Below, piece after piece: positions 42,798-51,643 of a stretch of 64,000 bases of DNA. Source of the DNA: Opitutaceae bacterium TAV5 (GTDB lineage: Bacteria > Verrucomicrobiota > Verrucomicrobiia > Opitutales > Opitutaceae); contig CP007053.1 in assembly GCA_000242935.3 (NCBI GenBank), positions 5,627,001 through 5,691,000 on the forward strand, given 5' to 3'. Position 1 is the stretch's first letter. Every line of letters starts with the position of its first letter. Made by a program: the position numbers and the translations under genes. The notes under the pieces are model-generated. The model had not been told where the DNA came from. It saw only the letters and a list, made by a program, of their open reading frames with translations, and ran no database searches.

Positions 42798-43427
42798 TCA
42801 TTGCCCATGTGCGAAGAAGGTCATCGCCTTGTTGTCCGCGACAAAAGCGGTTCCGTTGTAGATCCAGAGACGCCCGTCGAAATTTGCCCTGCCTTCCGAA
42901 CGCTCGAACCCCAGCACTTTGGCACTGGCATCCTTGGATGTGGCCTCCTCAAAGCCGAAGAGCACGAGGTAGGCACCGGCAGGAGCCAGCTTCACACTAC
43001 TGGAAAACGTGAATGTGAGATAGTATCCCTCTTCCAGAATGTCAGGCAGGAGACCCTCCTCGGAGTGAAGCAGATCTTTTTCAGGGTCGGGGGCCTTGTT
43101 GGGAGCCGTGAGTCGGTAGAGTTTGATGCTGAATTTTTTCCCTTCGACCGAGGAATCAAGATTCCAGATTTTCCAGGAAACGCCTGACAGCCGGACGGAC
43201 TCCTCTTTCGTCGCAATGCCAAAGGACTGTCCGATATGGCGGAAGGGACCGGTGCCTCTCCAAAAAGCGGTTGTATTGCCCGCGCTACCGGGGAGCGCTT
43301 CATAACTCGCAATGACGGATTGAGTGGGTTTTGCGGTCGCCATTGTCACCTGCACGCTGGCCCGTAGCAACGCGCAGGGGGCGAAGAACAGGGCCAGGAG
43401 CAGGAGAGTGTTGTGTGAAGATTTCAC
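42798..43427 (-). CDS. Secreted paralogue lacking a sorting tail
   Basis: 209-aa exported protein: signal peptide (TLLLLALFFAPCALLRAS), then a body matching the PEP-CTERM protein at 41999-42745 (VSWKIWNLDSSVEGKKFSIK corresponds to VTFKIYNFSDAVEGLDFTIS; YYLTFTFSSSVKLAPAGAYL; RANFDGRLWIYNG). It stops at MTFFAHGQ before any PEP motif, helix or basic tail. Overlaps the DUF4838-like gene by 4 bp. Presumably released or periplasmic while its partner is anchored. Confidence 0.85.
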   Translation of the reverse strand: MKSSHNTLLLLALFFAPCALLRASVQVTMATAKPTQSVIASYEALPGSAGNTTAFWRGTGPFRHIGQSFGIATKEESVRLSGVSWKIWNLDSSVEGKKFSIKLYRLTAPNKAPDPEKDLLHSEEGLLPDILEEGYYLTFTFSSSVKLAPAGAYLVLFGFEEATSKDASAKVLGFERSEGRANFDGRLWIYNGTAFVADNKAMTFFAHGQ

Positions 43428-45973
43428 CGAGAGACGGTCGAGGAGGTTGTCGTGGCAGTGGCGACGGCGGTTTTTCCCTGCTGGGCAGGAAGCGAATCGG
43501 GTGACAGTGCGATCAAGTCCGGTTGGCCTCCGGAAAACCTGACAAAGGCATCCTCGAAATGGCCCGTCTCCGGTTTCCTGATGCGGATTCGATGGATGCC
43601 AGGAGAGGAAGCGCCGCGGAGATCGGTCACCAACGGTTGGTTGCCGCTGACGCTTTTGGCCGAAGCGATTATCTGGCCGTCGCCGGAAAAGATCACCACG
43701 CCAACCTTCTCACCATCGCCCTGCCCCCCAACGATGACCTGACTGTTTTGCCCTTCGGGCAGGCTGAAGTAGAGCGAACCAGTGTAGCGGACGACGTCCA
43801 GGCTGGCGGTATCAGACGGCGGTTTCAGGTAAAAACCACGGGGAGCCTCACATCTCACCAAGTTGGGAGTGTATTCGACGATGAGAGCATAGTAGCCGGG
43901 GCTGGCGCCTTCGATGATCACCTGACTCCTGTCTCCCTGTAGCTGGCCCCGGTTGAGGATGCGGCCATCCGGCCCTTCGATTATGTAACGAGGCTGTTCC
44001 GAGAAGCCGAAGCGACGCATGGAGAGCGTGGCTTCGACACGATCATCGGCGGCGAGAGGAAAAACAAAGCAGGCGGCGTTGCGCATCCATGGACTGGATA
44101 CAATCTTGTTTTCCATCGGGGAGGACGGGAGAGCCAGGGATGACGTGATGGCATCCGGGCGCCCGACCACCGGGCGCGCCAATGCAACCAGCTCTTCCCG
44201 AGACACAGGACGGGCTGCGGCATTTTGTTGCATGGCGGCGATGTCCCGATCGGAGAGATCCAGATAGCGAACGTAGAGTCCGCGCAGCGCCTGACGTTTC
44301 CGCAGCACAAGTGCTTTTGTCGGCAGCATTTTCATCGAGTCGATGCGGAATACCCAATCATAAATTTCGCGCAGCAAATCGGGTTTATCCTCTTCCCGTG
44401 CCCGATCCATTTTTCCAATCAACTCGACGTAGCGGACATAGGCGAGGAGTTCGGTGATGCGTCGCTGCACGTCCTCGCGCCCGCTGGAAGCATCAAGGGC
44501 TTCGAGTAGCGGACTGTAGAGTCGGGTGGGTTTCAGGTGGCGAAGCATGATGGAGTCCTCGCCATTGAGCAGGCTATAGAAACGAGCCATCGGCCCGGCC
44601 GCGGGACCAAAGCTTTTTTCCAAAAAATCGGCCACGATTGCCTCCGGGTCCTCGCCCGGGTTCCAAAGCAAACGGGTGGTTACGTAATAACCAAGGCCGT
44701 AGGCGCCCCACGCGCTTTGCGACTCGGTGGTGTAGAAACGAGCGCCATGATCGTGAAATTTGGGGATGGCTCGACCAAGATAATGAAGGTTTCCGCCGAG
44801 AGCGCGGCCAGGCAGGGCGAGATCCCATCCGGTGACGGAATGGTAGTCGCGGATACCCACAATCCGCACACCTTTCTCCTGCCAAGCTCTGATGGACTCA
44901 TAAAGGTCTCGACCAGGTTTGAGAAAGCGCGTGGCAAAACTGACGATGATGTTGGGTTCGACAGCGATATCGGGTGGGTATTGGTGGTCGTAGTAGACAT
45001 ACATGCCGACGTATTTGCCCAACGGAGCAGCAACTTCGCGGGCGACAACGTTGGCCATCGTAACAGCCTGATTGGAGGGACCCCCGATTATCCTGGAGGC
45101 CTCACCGGTATTGTCCCAGCCGCTGAAATCACTGGGTTCCATGCTAACCGAATCGGCGGTGGGGTTGGCGGTGAAGAAATTTTGGGCATCGTTGACGAGG
45201 AGTTGCAGCAGAGCAGGGCTGGCGGCGTTGAATTTGAAATGTTGCGTGCTGGTCTGGTCAGGCCTCTTGCCGTCAACGGATGCGAAATAATCGGGTTTTT
45301 CTGCAAACTCCGCGGCGTTGCGCTTGTAAATGTCGCCATACGCGTGGCGCGTGTTCAGGGTGAAGCCGGCCCCGAGGCGGTTTAGCCAGCGCCACCGCTT
45401 GAACGCGTCTTCTTCTCCGGGGAGGTAATTTACCGTGAAAATATCCCGGAAATGATATGCGGGACGCTGCACTTCGTTGACGACCAGGCTCAAGGTCTCC
45501 GTCCGGGAGACAACCTCCCAGGATTTCCCGGCAAAAAACTGCCGATATCCCCAACGGTGAAGCAGGTCGGCGATGGCACGGTGGGTGCCGAGAGCCGTCG
45601 CTCCCATAAGTAACAAGCGATTTCCGGAAGAACGCATAAGATAATCCTCTCGCCCCAATGGATTGTCGGGGTCGAGGGAAACCTCCTTTGCCAGCGTGGG
45701 GAAATCCGCGGCCACGGCCAGGACAATGCCATGGGAAGCGCCATGTTCTGTCCTGGGTGTCTTTCCGGTGATTTCTCCAAGAATAACGGCGAGATCCGCG
45801 GCTACGTTTTGGTTATTTTCGTCGGATTGAAACCCGGAGGAAAGAGCGACCACGTTGCGTTCTTCACCCGCCAGTATAAATTCATTGCCTGCCGTGATGT
45901 CGGGGATTCCGACAAAAAATACCACAAGAACAGCGAGAATGATGGACTGCGTTGTGTGACGATAAAAGCGCAT
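43424..45973 (-). CDS. DUF4838-type secreted glycosidase-like protein
   Basis: 849-aa exported protein: signal peptide (SIILAVLVVFFVGIPDITA); an N-terminal alpha/beta domain (VAADLAVILGEITGKTP, NRLLLMGATALGTHRAIADL) like the GH20b-type domain found before many barrel glycosidases; then a large region (YFASVDGKRPDQ, YVYYDHQYPPDIAVEPNIIV) fitting the DUF4838 family; and C-terminal beta domains (YRIRIRKPETGHFEDAFV-type ends). DUF4838 proteins are GH20-related in architecture but lack an assigned reaction. It is co-transcribed with amino-sugar deacetylase/deaminase-like genes, supporting action on N-acetylated glycans. Confidence 0.8.
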   Translation of the reverse strand: MRFYRHTTQSIILAVLVVFFVGIPDITAGNEFILAGEERNVVALSSGFQSDENNQNVAADLAVILGEITGKTPRTEHGASHGIVLAVAADFPTLAKEVSLDPDNPLGREDYLMRSSGNRLLLMGATALGTHRAIADLLHRWGYRQFFAGKSWEVVSRTETLSLVVNEVQRPAYHFRDIFTVNYLPGEEDAFKRWRWLNRLGAGFTLNTRHAYGDIYKRNAAEFAEKPDYFASVDGKRPDQTSTQHFKFNAASPALLQLLVNDAQNFFTANPTADSVSMEPSDFSGWDNTGEASRIIGGPSNQAVTMANVVAREVAAPLGKYVGMYVYYDHQYPPDIAVEPNIIVSFATRFLKPGRDLYESIRAWQEKGVRIVGIRDYHSVTGWDLALPGRALGGNLHYLGRAIPKFHDHGARFYTTESQSAWGAYGLGYYVTTRLLWNPGEDPEAIVADFLEKSFGPAAGPMARFYSLLNGEDSIMLRHLKPTRLYSPLLEALDASSGREDVQRRITELLAYVRYVELIGKMDRAREEDKPDLLREIYDWVFRIDSMKMLPTKALVLRKRQALRGLYVRYLDLSDRDIAAMQQNAAARPVSREELVALARPVVGRPDAITSSLALPSSPMENKIVSSPWMRNAACFVFPLAADDRVEATLSMRRFGFSEQPRYIIEGPDGRILNRGQLQGDRSQVIIEGASPGYYALIVEYTPNLVRCEAPRGFYLKPPSDTASLDVVRYTGSLYFSLPEGQNSQVIVGGQGDGEKVGVVIFSGDGQIIASAKSVSGNQPLVTDLRGASSPGIHRIRIRKPETGHFEDAFVRFSGGQPDLIALSPDSLPAQQGKTAVATATTTSSTVSR

Positions 45974-46019
45974 GAGAAGAAATGTAATTTAGGAAACGAA
46001 AGCGAAATATGATGGGAAT

Positions 46020-46958
46020 TCAGTGCATCTCTACGGCCACGCTGCCGATGCCGGGGCGGAGGTAGTTGAATCTTACGTCGGGATGGTCGGCGAGGAGCGA
46101 CATCGGTACGGCGCTATCGCGGATTTTTTTCGAGATCATCAGCGCGGTCAGGCGGATGCCGAAGGGGTTGTCGTGGTGGCCGGGGTGCCAGATGCTCACG
46201 GTCTCCGCCTTCCACGTTTCCCGCGGACCGACGGAGCAGGCGCGTAGCGGAACCATCGTTACATTGCCGCCGCCCGATGTCCGGGCGTTTTGCATGATCG
46301 TGACCGGGTGCAGGCGAACCACACGGGTGGCGAGCTCCCGGTACTGCCCGGGGGAGGGGGGGGCGTCGCGGAACTCGCCTTCGCGTGGCAGGGGGTCATT
46401 GAAGGCCCAGTGCTTGATCTCGCCCTGGCCGCCCTGCATGACGACGCAGCGGGCGGCATCGTACGTGGCGGAGTAGGCGGCGAGGTCACCGTTGGGAAAA
46501 TGCTGGTTGGCGGCGGGCAGCGCGAGGTCAGGGCGAATGCGGTCGAAACACAGTTCGTTGTCGCAGCGCGCGAATGAGAGGGGATGGGAAGAATCGACCG
46601 GGTTTCCGTCGTCGCCGATCCACTCGTCCATGCCCCAGAAATGGGCGTCGTGCTTTTTCAGGTCGAGGCCGAGAGCATTGACCATCTGCGCGACGATCGG
46701 GAGTTGTTCGGTCGGGCCGACGGGGCCGCAGATGCCGGCGGGGTTGTCGGGTGTGGACTGCTGCCAGGCGGCGATGTATTCGAGCGCCTGCGCGGCGTAA
46801 AATTCCTGCGGCGTGTCATGGATTCTGACGGTGAAGCCGGGTCGCGAAAGCTGTTCGAGGTCGCGGGCCGTGAGGCGGGCGGCGTCGGTGAGGATTTCGG
46901 GATCGAGGGTGGTGTAGTCCCACCATCCTTCGGCAAGTTTGCTGATCGGGCGACTCAT
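46020..46958 (-). CDS. NagB-like sugar-phosphate isomerase/deaminase family protein
   Basis: 312-aa protein of the glucosamine-6-phosphate deaminase/6-phosphogluconolactonase fold. Recognisable: [16 protein letters not shown] (phosphate loop position), [17 protein letters not shown] (the FxMDEW element with the catalytic Asp-Glu), and [20 protein letters not shown]. The latter replaces the canonical GGIGxDGHIAFNEP; the His is kept but the DG is changed, so the substrate may differ from glucosamine-6-phosphate. Coupled by ATGA to the PIG-L deacetylase gene, giving a deacetylation/deamination pair for amino-sugar catabolism. Confidence 0.8.
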   Translation of the reverse strand: MSRPISKLAEGWWDYTTLDPEILTDAARLTARDLEQLSRPGFTVRIHDTPQEFYAAQALEYIAAWQQSTPDNPAGICGPVGPTEQLPIVAQMVNALGLDLKKHDAHFWGMDEWIGDDGNPVDSSHPLSFARCDNELCFDRIRPDLALPAANQHFPNGDLAAYSATYDAARCVVMQGGQGEIKHWAFNDPLPREGEFRDAPPSPGQYRELATRVVRLHPVTIMQNARTSGGGNVTMVPLRACSVGPRETWKAETVSIWHPGHHDNPFGIRLTALMISKKIRDSAVPMSLLADHPDVRFNYLRPGIGSVAVEMH

Positions 46959-47782
46959 GGGAGCGAGACAGGCTGGGAGAGCTGGTTATCGAGCGAAGTG
47001 AGGGAATGAATGTTTTCGGCGAGCAGTGCGCTCAGCGGATTGTAATCGGGCGGGCAGAAACCGAGATGCGCATGACGTCTCCAGCCTTCGGCATAAATCG
47101 GGCCAAAGGTGTGTTTCCCGGCCATCTCGCGGGCCATCGAAACCATTTCCTCGATGTAGGCTTCCATGCCCTGGGTGGTTTCGAGCCAGTTTTGCTGGCT
47201 CTGGTGGCAGGCGAGCATGCGGCGCTTGGCCGGCAGCACGGATTCGATGTCGACGAGCAGGTCGGGCTGGAATGGCACACCCAGTCCGTCGTGGAGGCCG
47301 TGCGGGGCGGCATGGTAGATGCGGACAGGATCGGAGCAAGTCGCCCGGGGCGGATGGGAGATGTGGTTGGGCATTCCCCGGCTGAACGCCGCGGTGACGA
47401 CCAGGCGGCAGGTGTTCTGGTGATCCTCCATGTAGTCCTGCGGCGAATGCGTGAGAATGATGTGCGGACGGATTTCCCGAACGACCGCGCTGACGGCAGC
47501 GAGCGACTCCCGGTCATAAAACACCGCGAGATCATCGAACAGCGGGGCATGCATGGTCGCCCCGGCGACGGCGGCGGAGGCCTGGCTTTCGGCCCAGCGG
47601 ATACGGGCGGTTTCCTCGCGGCTTCGTGTCATGTCGCCGCAACAGCCGTTGGCGAGCGTCCACATGTGGATTTTACAGCCCGCCGCCTTCAACAGGAGCA
47701 GGGTGCCGGAAAAACAGAATTCGATGTCGTCGGGGTGGGTGGCGGCGGCCAGAACAACAGGATGGGCGGGAAGCGTTACCAT
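46955..47782 (-). CDS. PIG-L family deacetylase
   Basis: 275-aa protein of the PIG-L/LmbE zinc deacetylase family. The start [20 protein letters not shown] carries the metal-binding HPDD motif at residues 16-19 (His16, Asp19). The later [18 protein letters not shown] supplies the second histidine cluster. No signal peptide. Family members remove N-acetyl groups from GlcNAc-containing substrates. First gene of the nine-gene operon and overlapping the NagB-like gene by 4 bp, with a divergent AraC regulator on the other side. Confidence 0.9.
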   Translation of the reverse strand: MVTLPAHPVVLAAATHPDDIEFCFSGTLLLLKAAGCKIHMWTLANGCCGDMTRSREETARIRWAESQASAAVAGATMHAPLFDDLAVFYDRESLAAVSAVVREIRPHIILTHSPQDYMEDHQNTCRLVVTAAFSRGMPNHISHPPRATCSDPVRIYHAAPHGLHDGLGVPFQPDLLVDIESVLPAKRRMLACHQSQQNWLETTQGMEAYIEEMVSMAREMAGKHTFGPIYAEGWRRHAHLGFCPPDYNPLSALLAENIHSLTSLDNQLSQPVSLP

Positions 47783-47831
47783 GCGACACCAGCATAAACC
47801 GGACGGCGGCGTGCGTCTTCCTCTGGCTTGC

Positions 47832-47837
47832 ATTATA
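47832..47837 (-). promoter_or_regulatory. Putative -10 box of the PIG-L operon
   Basis: On the minus strand a perfect TATAAT lies about 50 bp upstream of the PIG-L start, within the 187-bp gap to the divergent AraC gene. No good -35 is found at 16-18 bp, which fits an activator-dependent promoter such as one served by the neighbouring AraC protein. Confidence 0.45.
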
Positions 47838-47969
47838 CCGGTACGCAATTAACCCTGCGCGTTTCACCCTGCCTCGTCCCGGCATGGGAAATGCAATCCC
47901 GGATCGCATTTCCTGCCGGAAACCGCCTTCCGCCTCGTCCGCATTCTCCTGCCTCCAATCTGTCTCCCG

Positions 47970-48842
47970 ATGCTTCCCGAACGTCCCAGAATCGAGCCTT
48001 TGCCGGCCGGCCAGCATGGCGTCAAGGTGACGTCATTCGAAAAATCCTGCGTGGATTCGCACTGGCATTTTCATCCTGAAGTGGAGCTGGTCTGGATCGA
48101 GAAAGGGCAGGGCGTGCTGCATGCGGGGCGGGCGCTGTTTCCCTATCAGGCGGGACAGATGGTGCTGGCCGGAGCCAATCTTCCTCACGCTTACGGGTCT
48201 CATCCCGGGCAGAGAACGGGGGCCAGATGGAGGGTGCTGCATTTTCGTCCGTCCGTCTGGGGAGAGGCGTTCTGGCAGTTGCCCGAAAACCATCGTATCC
48301 AGAAACTGATCACGAGTGCGGGGAGAGGTTTTGTCTTCACGGGCGAGGTGGTGTCGGTTTGCGCCGACCTGCTGCGAAGAATGGAAACGCGCCGGCCCGG
48401 CAACATGCCCCTGGCGCTCGTTCTGGAATTGCTGGAGCGGCTTGCGCTGGAAAAGGGTCGCTATTGTCTCAATCCCGAGCCGGTGAGCGGAGGCGAGGCG
48501 CCGGACGGAGATCCGCGGTTGGGCCGCATCCTCGCCTGGCTGGACGAGCGGGCGGGAGACGCGGAGCTGACCCAGGCGGAGGTGGCGCGGTGGATAAAAA
48601 TGTCGCCGCAGTCATTCTGCCGCTTTTTCCGGCGGGTGGCCGGGCGCACGTTTCATCATCATCTCAACGAACTGCGGGTGGCGCGCGCCTGCGCCAGTCT
48701 GCTGGGCACGGAGAAGCCGGTGGGCGAGATCGCCTTCGAAGCGGGTTTCAACAACCTCTCGAATTTCAATCGTCGTTTCCGCGAGATCACCGGCCGCGCG
48801 CCGCGCGAATACCGCGAAGCGGGCGGCGGAGTGAGGGAGTAA
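47970..48842 (+). CDS. AraC family transcriptional regulator
   Basis: 290-aa regulator: N-terminal cupin-type sensing domain (HWHFHPEVELVWIEKGQGVL, AGQMVLAGANLPHAY) and a C-terminal double HTH (LTQAEVARWIKMSPQSFCRF, FRRVAGRTFHHHLNELRVAR, VGEIAFEAGFNNLSNFNRRF) ending in the conserved GRAPREYRE. Divergent from the PIG-L/NagB operon and probably its activator, responding to a sugar. Confidence 0.93.
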   Translation: MLPERPRIEPLPAGQHGVKVTSFEKSCVDSHWHFHPEVELVWIEKGQGVLHAGRALFPYQAGQMVLAGANLPHAYGSHPGQRTGARWRVLHFRPSVWGEAFWQLPENHRIQKLITSAGRGFVFTGEVVSVCADLLRRMETRRPGNMPLALVLELLERLALEKGRYCLNPEPVSGGEAPDGDPRLGRILAWLDERAGDAELTQAEVARWIKMSPQSFCRFFRRVAGRTFHHHLNELRVARACASLLGTEKPVGEIAFEAGFNNLSNFNRRFREITGRAPREYREAGGGVRE

Positions 48843-48930
48843 GCCAGGTGCCTTCCGGAGGCGGGCGAGACGCCCGCGCCACGCGGAAACGGGCAGAGGC
48901 AGTTACCCGCTGATGTTACGCGGGCCGAGG

Positions 48931-49088
48931 TGGCACGGGCATCCTTGCCCGTGTTCCGGGTGGTGTGAAACGCTCCCGACATGGGCCGGATGCTCATGCC
49001 ACTTCAGATCATGGCCAGGATGGCCATGCCACCCGTATTCCGGAAGGCAGCGCGTTGCGCCGTCCACGGGCAGGGATGCCCGTGCCAC
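48931..49088. repeat. Cluster of GC-rich palindromic repeats
   Basis: Contains CACGGGC-ATCCTT-GCCCGTG (48934-48953), CATGGCCA-GGA-TGGCCATG (49010-49028) and CACGGGC-AGGGAT-GCCCGTG (49065-49084), linked by phrases such as GCGCCGTCCACGGGCAGGGA that recur at 50260-50293. A related GCGGGCG/CGCCCGC hairpin lies at about 48860. REP-like dispersed elements downstream of two converging genes. Confidence 0.8.
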
Positions 49089-49108
49089 GTTGCCATCGCC
49101 AACTTCAG

Positions 49109-50122
49109 TTACCAGCGGTGCGGATGCGGGCCGAAGTCGGCTTCGTAGAACGGCGCGACGTGTGTGCCGGGCGGGATGATCTCGTCGATCTTGCGCAGCT
49201 CGTCTTCGGTAAAGGTGACGGCGAGGGCGCCGAGATTGTCTTCGAGTTGTTCGAGCGTGCGCGGGCCGATGATCGGGCTGGTAATGCCGGGCTGGTGGAC
49301 GGTCCAGGCGAGCGCGAGCTGGGCGAGCGTCACACCCTTGCTGGCAGCGAGCGCGGACAGTGGCTCGACGACATCGTAAACGCGTTCGGTGAATCGTCTG
49401 GCCTGGATCGGGTTCGGGTTGGCGTAGCGCGAGTCGACCGGCACGGGTTGGCCGCGCCGGTATTTGCCGGAGAGGATGCCGCCGCCGATCGGGCTCCACG
49501 GGATGAGCGCGAGGCCAAAGGTGCGGGCCGCAGGGATCAGTTCGCGCTCGATGCGGCGGTCGAGAAGGTTGTAGGGCGGCTGCTCGGAGACGAAGCGGTT
49601 GAGGCCGAGTTCCTTGCTGGCCCAGAGCGATTCGACGACCTGCCAGGCGGCAAAGGTCGTCGTCCCGGTGTAGCGGACCTTGCCGGCGCGGACGAGGTCG
49701 TCGAGCGCGCGGAGCGTTTCGTCGATGGCCGTGTCGGGACGCGGGCGGTGAATCTGGTAAAGGTCGATGTAGTCGGTTTGCAACCGGCGCAGGCTGGCCT
49801 CGCATTGCTGGATGATGTGGCGGCGGGAATTGCCCTGGCAGTTGGGATCGGTGTCGTCCATCGCTCCGTGGACCTTGGTGGCGAGGAAGATCTGCCCGCG
49901 CTTGCCGTTGCGCTTGAGCGCCTCGCCGGTGAATTCCTCGCTGCGGCCGCGCGAATAGACGTTGGCCGTATCGAGGATATTGATACCCGCATCGATGGCG
50001 CGGTCGATGATCCGGATGGAATCGTCGAGTTCGGTGCGGCCGCCAAACATCATGCAGCCGAGAGTGAGCGGCGACACCCTGATTCCGGTGCGGCCGAAGA
50101 GGCGATAGTCGGTGAGTTTCAT
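49109..50122 (-). CDS. Aldo/keto reductase
   Basis: 337-aa NADPH-dependent oxidoreductase of the aldo/keto reductase superfamily. Start at MKLTDYRLFGRTGIRVSPLT, the usual N-terminus; a longer frame upstream runs through repeat DNA. Seen: GINILDTANVYSRGRSEEFT (catalytic Asp and Tyr), GQIFLATKVHG (Lys), DYIDLYQIHRP (His), and the cofactor-binding ITSPIIGPRTLEQLEDNL. It resembles the YajO/YhdN-type subgroup. Monocistronic, flanked on both sides by palindromic repeats. Physiological substrate unknown. Confidence 0.92.
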   Translation of the reverse strand: MKLTDYRLFGRTGIRVSPLTLGCMMFGGRTELDDSIRIIDRAIDAGINILDTANVYSRGRSEEFTGEALKRNGKRGQIFLATKVHGAMDDTDPNCQGNSRRHIIQQCEASLRRLQTDYIDLYQIHRPRPDTAIDETLRALDDLVRAGKVRYTGTTTFAAWQVVESLWASKELGLNRFVSEQPPYNLLDRRIERELIPAARTFGLALIPWSPIGGGILSGKYRRGQPVPVDSRYANPNPIQARRFTERVYDVVEPLSALAASKGVTLAQLALAWTVHQPGITSPIIGPRTLEQLEDNLGALAVTFTEDELRKIDEIIPPGTHVAPFYEADFGPHPHRW

Positions 50123-50210
50123 GGGAGAAGCGCTGACCGTAATCCGGATGGGAGCGGTTGGCCAGCGAATGTTCGAGGAAGGAGCAGAGGGGGTGTAATC
50201 GGAAGTGGTG

Positions 50211-50293
50211 GTGGCACGGGCTTCCAGCCCGTGTTCCGGCACCGGGGGGGGCGGCGCTTCGCGCCGTCCACGGGCAGGGATGCCCGTGCCACT
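50211..50293. repeat. GC-rich palindromic repeats upstream of the aldo/keto reductase
   Basis: Two palindromes, CACGGGC-TTCCA-GCCCGTG (50215-50233) and CACGGGC-AGGGAT-GCCCGTG (50269-50288), the latter with the same 6-nt loop as the copy at 49065-49084. Same family and same pairing as the cluster on the other side of the gene. Confidence 0.82.
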
Positions 50294-50334
50294 TTTATGC
50301 CGGTTAACCGGTTTCGCCCTGCTGGCGAAATCCC

Positions 50335-51534
50335 TCAGCGGTTTTTCCCGTCGAGTTGATGGCCGTGCTGCACGCGGGGAACTCCTTTGGCGGCGTTGAG
50401 TTGATCGAGAACGGTCGCGAGTTTGCGCCGCTTTTCGTCGGTGCGGGCAAACATCTCCAGTTGCACCGCGCCGTCTTCGACGCCGGAAAGTTTCACGCTC
50501 ACGAGGCGCAGGGGGCGGCGCTGCATCCAGGCCTGGCGGAGCAGGGGAGCGACGAGCGGATAAAAGGTCGTTTCAAGATCGTCGGGGGTGGGCAGGGTGC
50601 GAGCGACGGAGCGTTGGGTGAAATCGCCGTAGCGCACCTTGACCGTGAGCGTGCGCACCCGTTTGCCGTCGGCGCGAATGGCCGGCATGAGCTCGTCGAT
50701 CATCCCCTTGGCCACGCGTTCGATGGTGGCAAAATCGCCCACATCGCTCGGAAAAGTTTCCTGTTTCGAATAACTCTTTGCATCGTCGTGTTCCGTTTCC
50801 ACGGGGCGGTCGTCCTCGCCGCGGGCGGCGGCCAGCAGGTCGGGCCAGCCGTGGCCGAGGATGGTCTGGAGCTCGCGTTCACCGGATTCGCCGCGCGCGA
50901 GGCATCGCCGGGCGAGATCGGTGATGTCGCTGACCAGGCGCAGGCCGCGCGCGTGCAGCGCTTCTTCGGTCTTGTCGCCGACGCCGGGCAACTTGCCGAC
51001 CGGCAACGGGGCGAGGAACGCCGTCTCTTCGCCCGGCGGTACCACGACGAAGCCGCGGGGTTTGCGGAGCTTCGAGGCGATTTGCGAGACGAGCCGGTTG
51101 GTGGCGATGCCCATCGAAACGGGAATCTGCAATTCGTGCCAGATGCGTTGCTGCAAGGCGCGGATGGCCTCCTCGATTTGTGGCACGGTCTTGAAGCCGC
51201 ACATGGTCACGTCGAGATAACCTTCGTCGATGGAGTTGCGCTGCACGATCGGGGTGAGTTGTTCGCAAAGATCGAACATCCGGCGGGACACGCCGCCGTA
51301 GCTGCCCTTGTGCGGCAGCAGGATGAGATCGGGGCAGATTTTCAGCGCGCGGGCGGTGGGCATCGGCGTGTAGACGCCACAGGCGCGCGCCTCGTAGCTG
51401 GCGGAGGCGATGATGCCGCGTTCACGTCCGCCGACAGCTACCTTCTTGCCGCGATATTCCGGCTGCAGCGCCAGCTCGACCGACACGAAAAACGCGTCGG
51501 CGTCGAGGTGGACGATGGTCGGGAGCGGTCGCAT
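50335..51534 (-). CDS. dinB: DNA polymerase IV (Y-family)
   Basis: 399-aa translesion DNA polymerase. Catalytic carboxylates are in place: IVHLDADAFFVSVE (Asp11) and SIDEGYLDVT (Asp103-Glu104). Gly replaces the usual Ala after SIDE, a small deviation. The thumb HhH region is visible (KLPGVGDKTEEALHARGLRL), and the C-terminus has QLEMF, a good beta-clamp-binding motif. The C-terminal ~35 residues continue with a basic tail. Located between the aldo/keto reductase and the MFS gene on the same strand. No LexA-type box was recognised upstream. Confidence 0.95.
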   Translation of the reverse strand: MRPLPTIVHLDADAFFVSVELALQPEYRGKKVAVGGRERGIIASASYEARACGVYTPMPTARALKICPDLILLPHKGSYGGVSRRMFDLCEQLTPIVQRNSIDEGYLDVTMCGFKTVPQIEEAIRALQQRIWHELQIPVSMGIATNRLVSQIASKLRKPRGFVVVPPGEETAFLAPLPVGKLPGVGDKTEEALHARGLRLVSDITDLARRCLARGESGERELQTILGHGWPDLLAAARGEDDRPVETEHDDAKSYSKQETFPSDVGDFATIERVAKGMIDELMPAIRADGKRVRTLTVKVRYGDFTQRSVARTLPTPDDLETTFYPLVAPLLRQAWMQRRPLRLVSVKLSGVEDGAVQLEMFARTDEKRRKLATVLDQLNAAKGVPRVQHGHQLDGKNR

Positions 51535-51643
51535 GGCAGAGGCAATGTAACGACCTCGCCCGCCCGCGCCACTCCGAACCGGAGGGGCCGACGCTGCGCG
51601 CCGTCACCCCGCGTACGGAGACCTGCGGGAAGGAAACGCCCTT

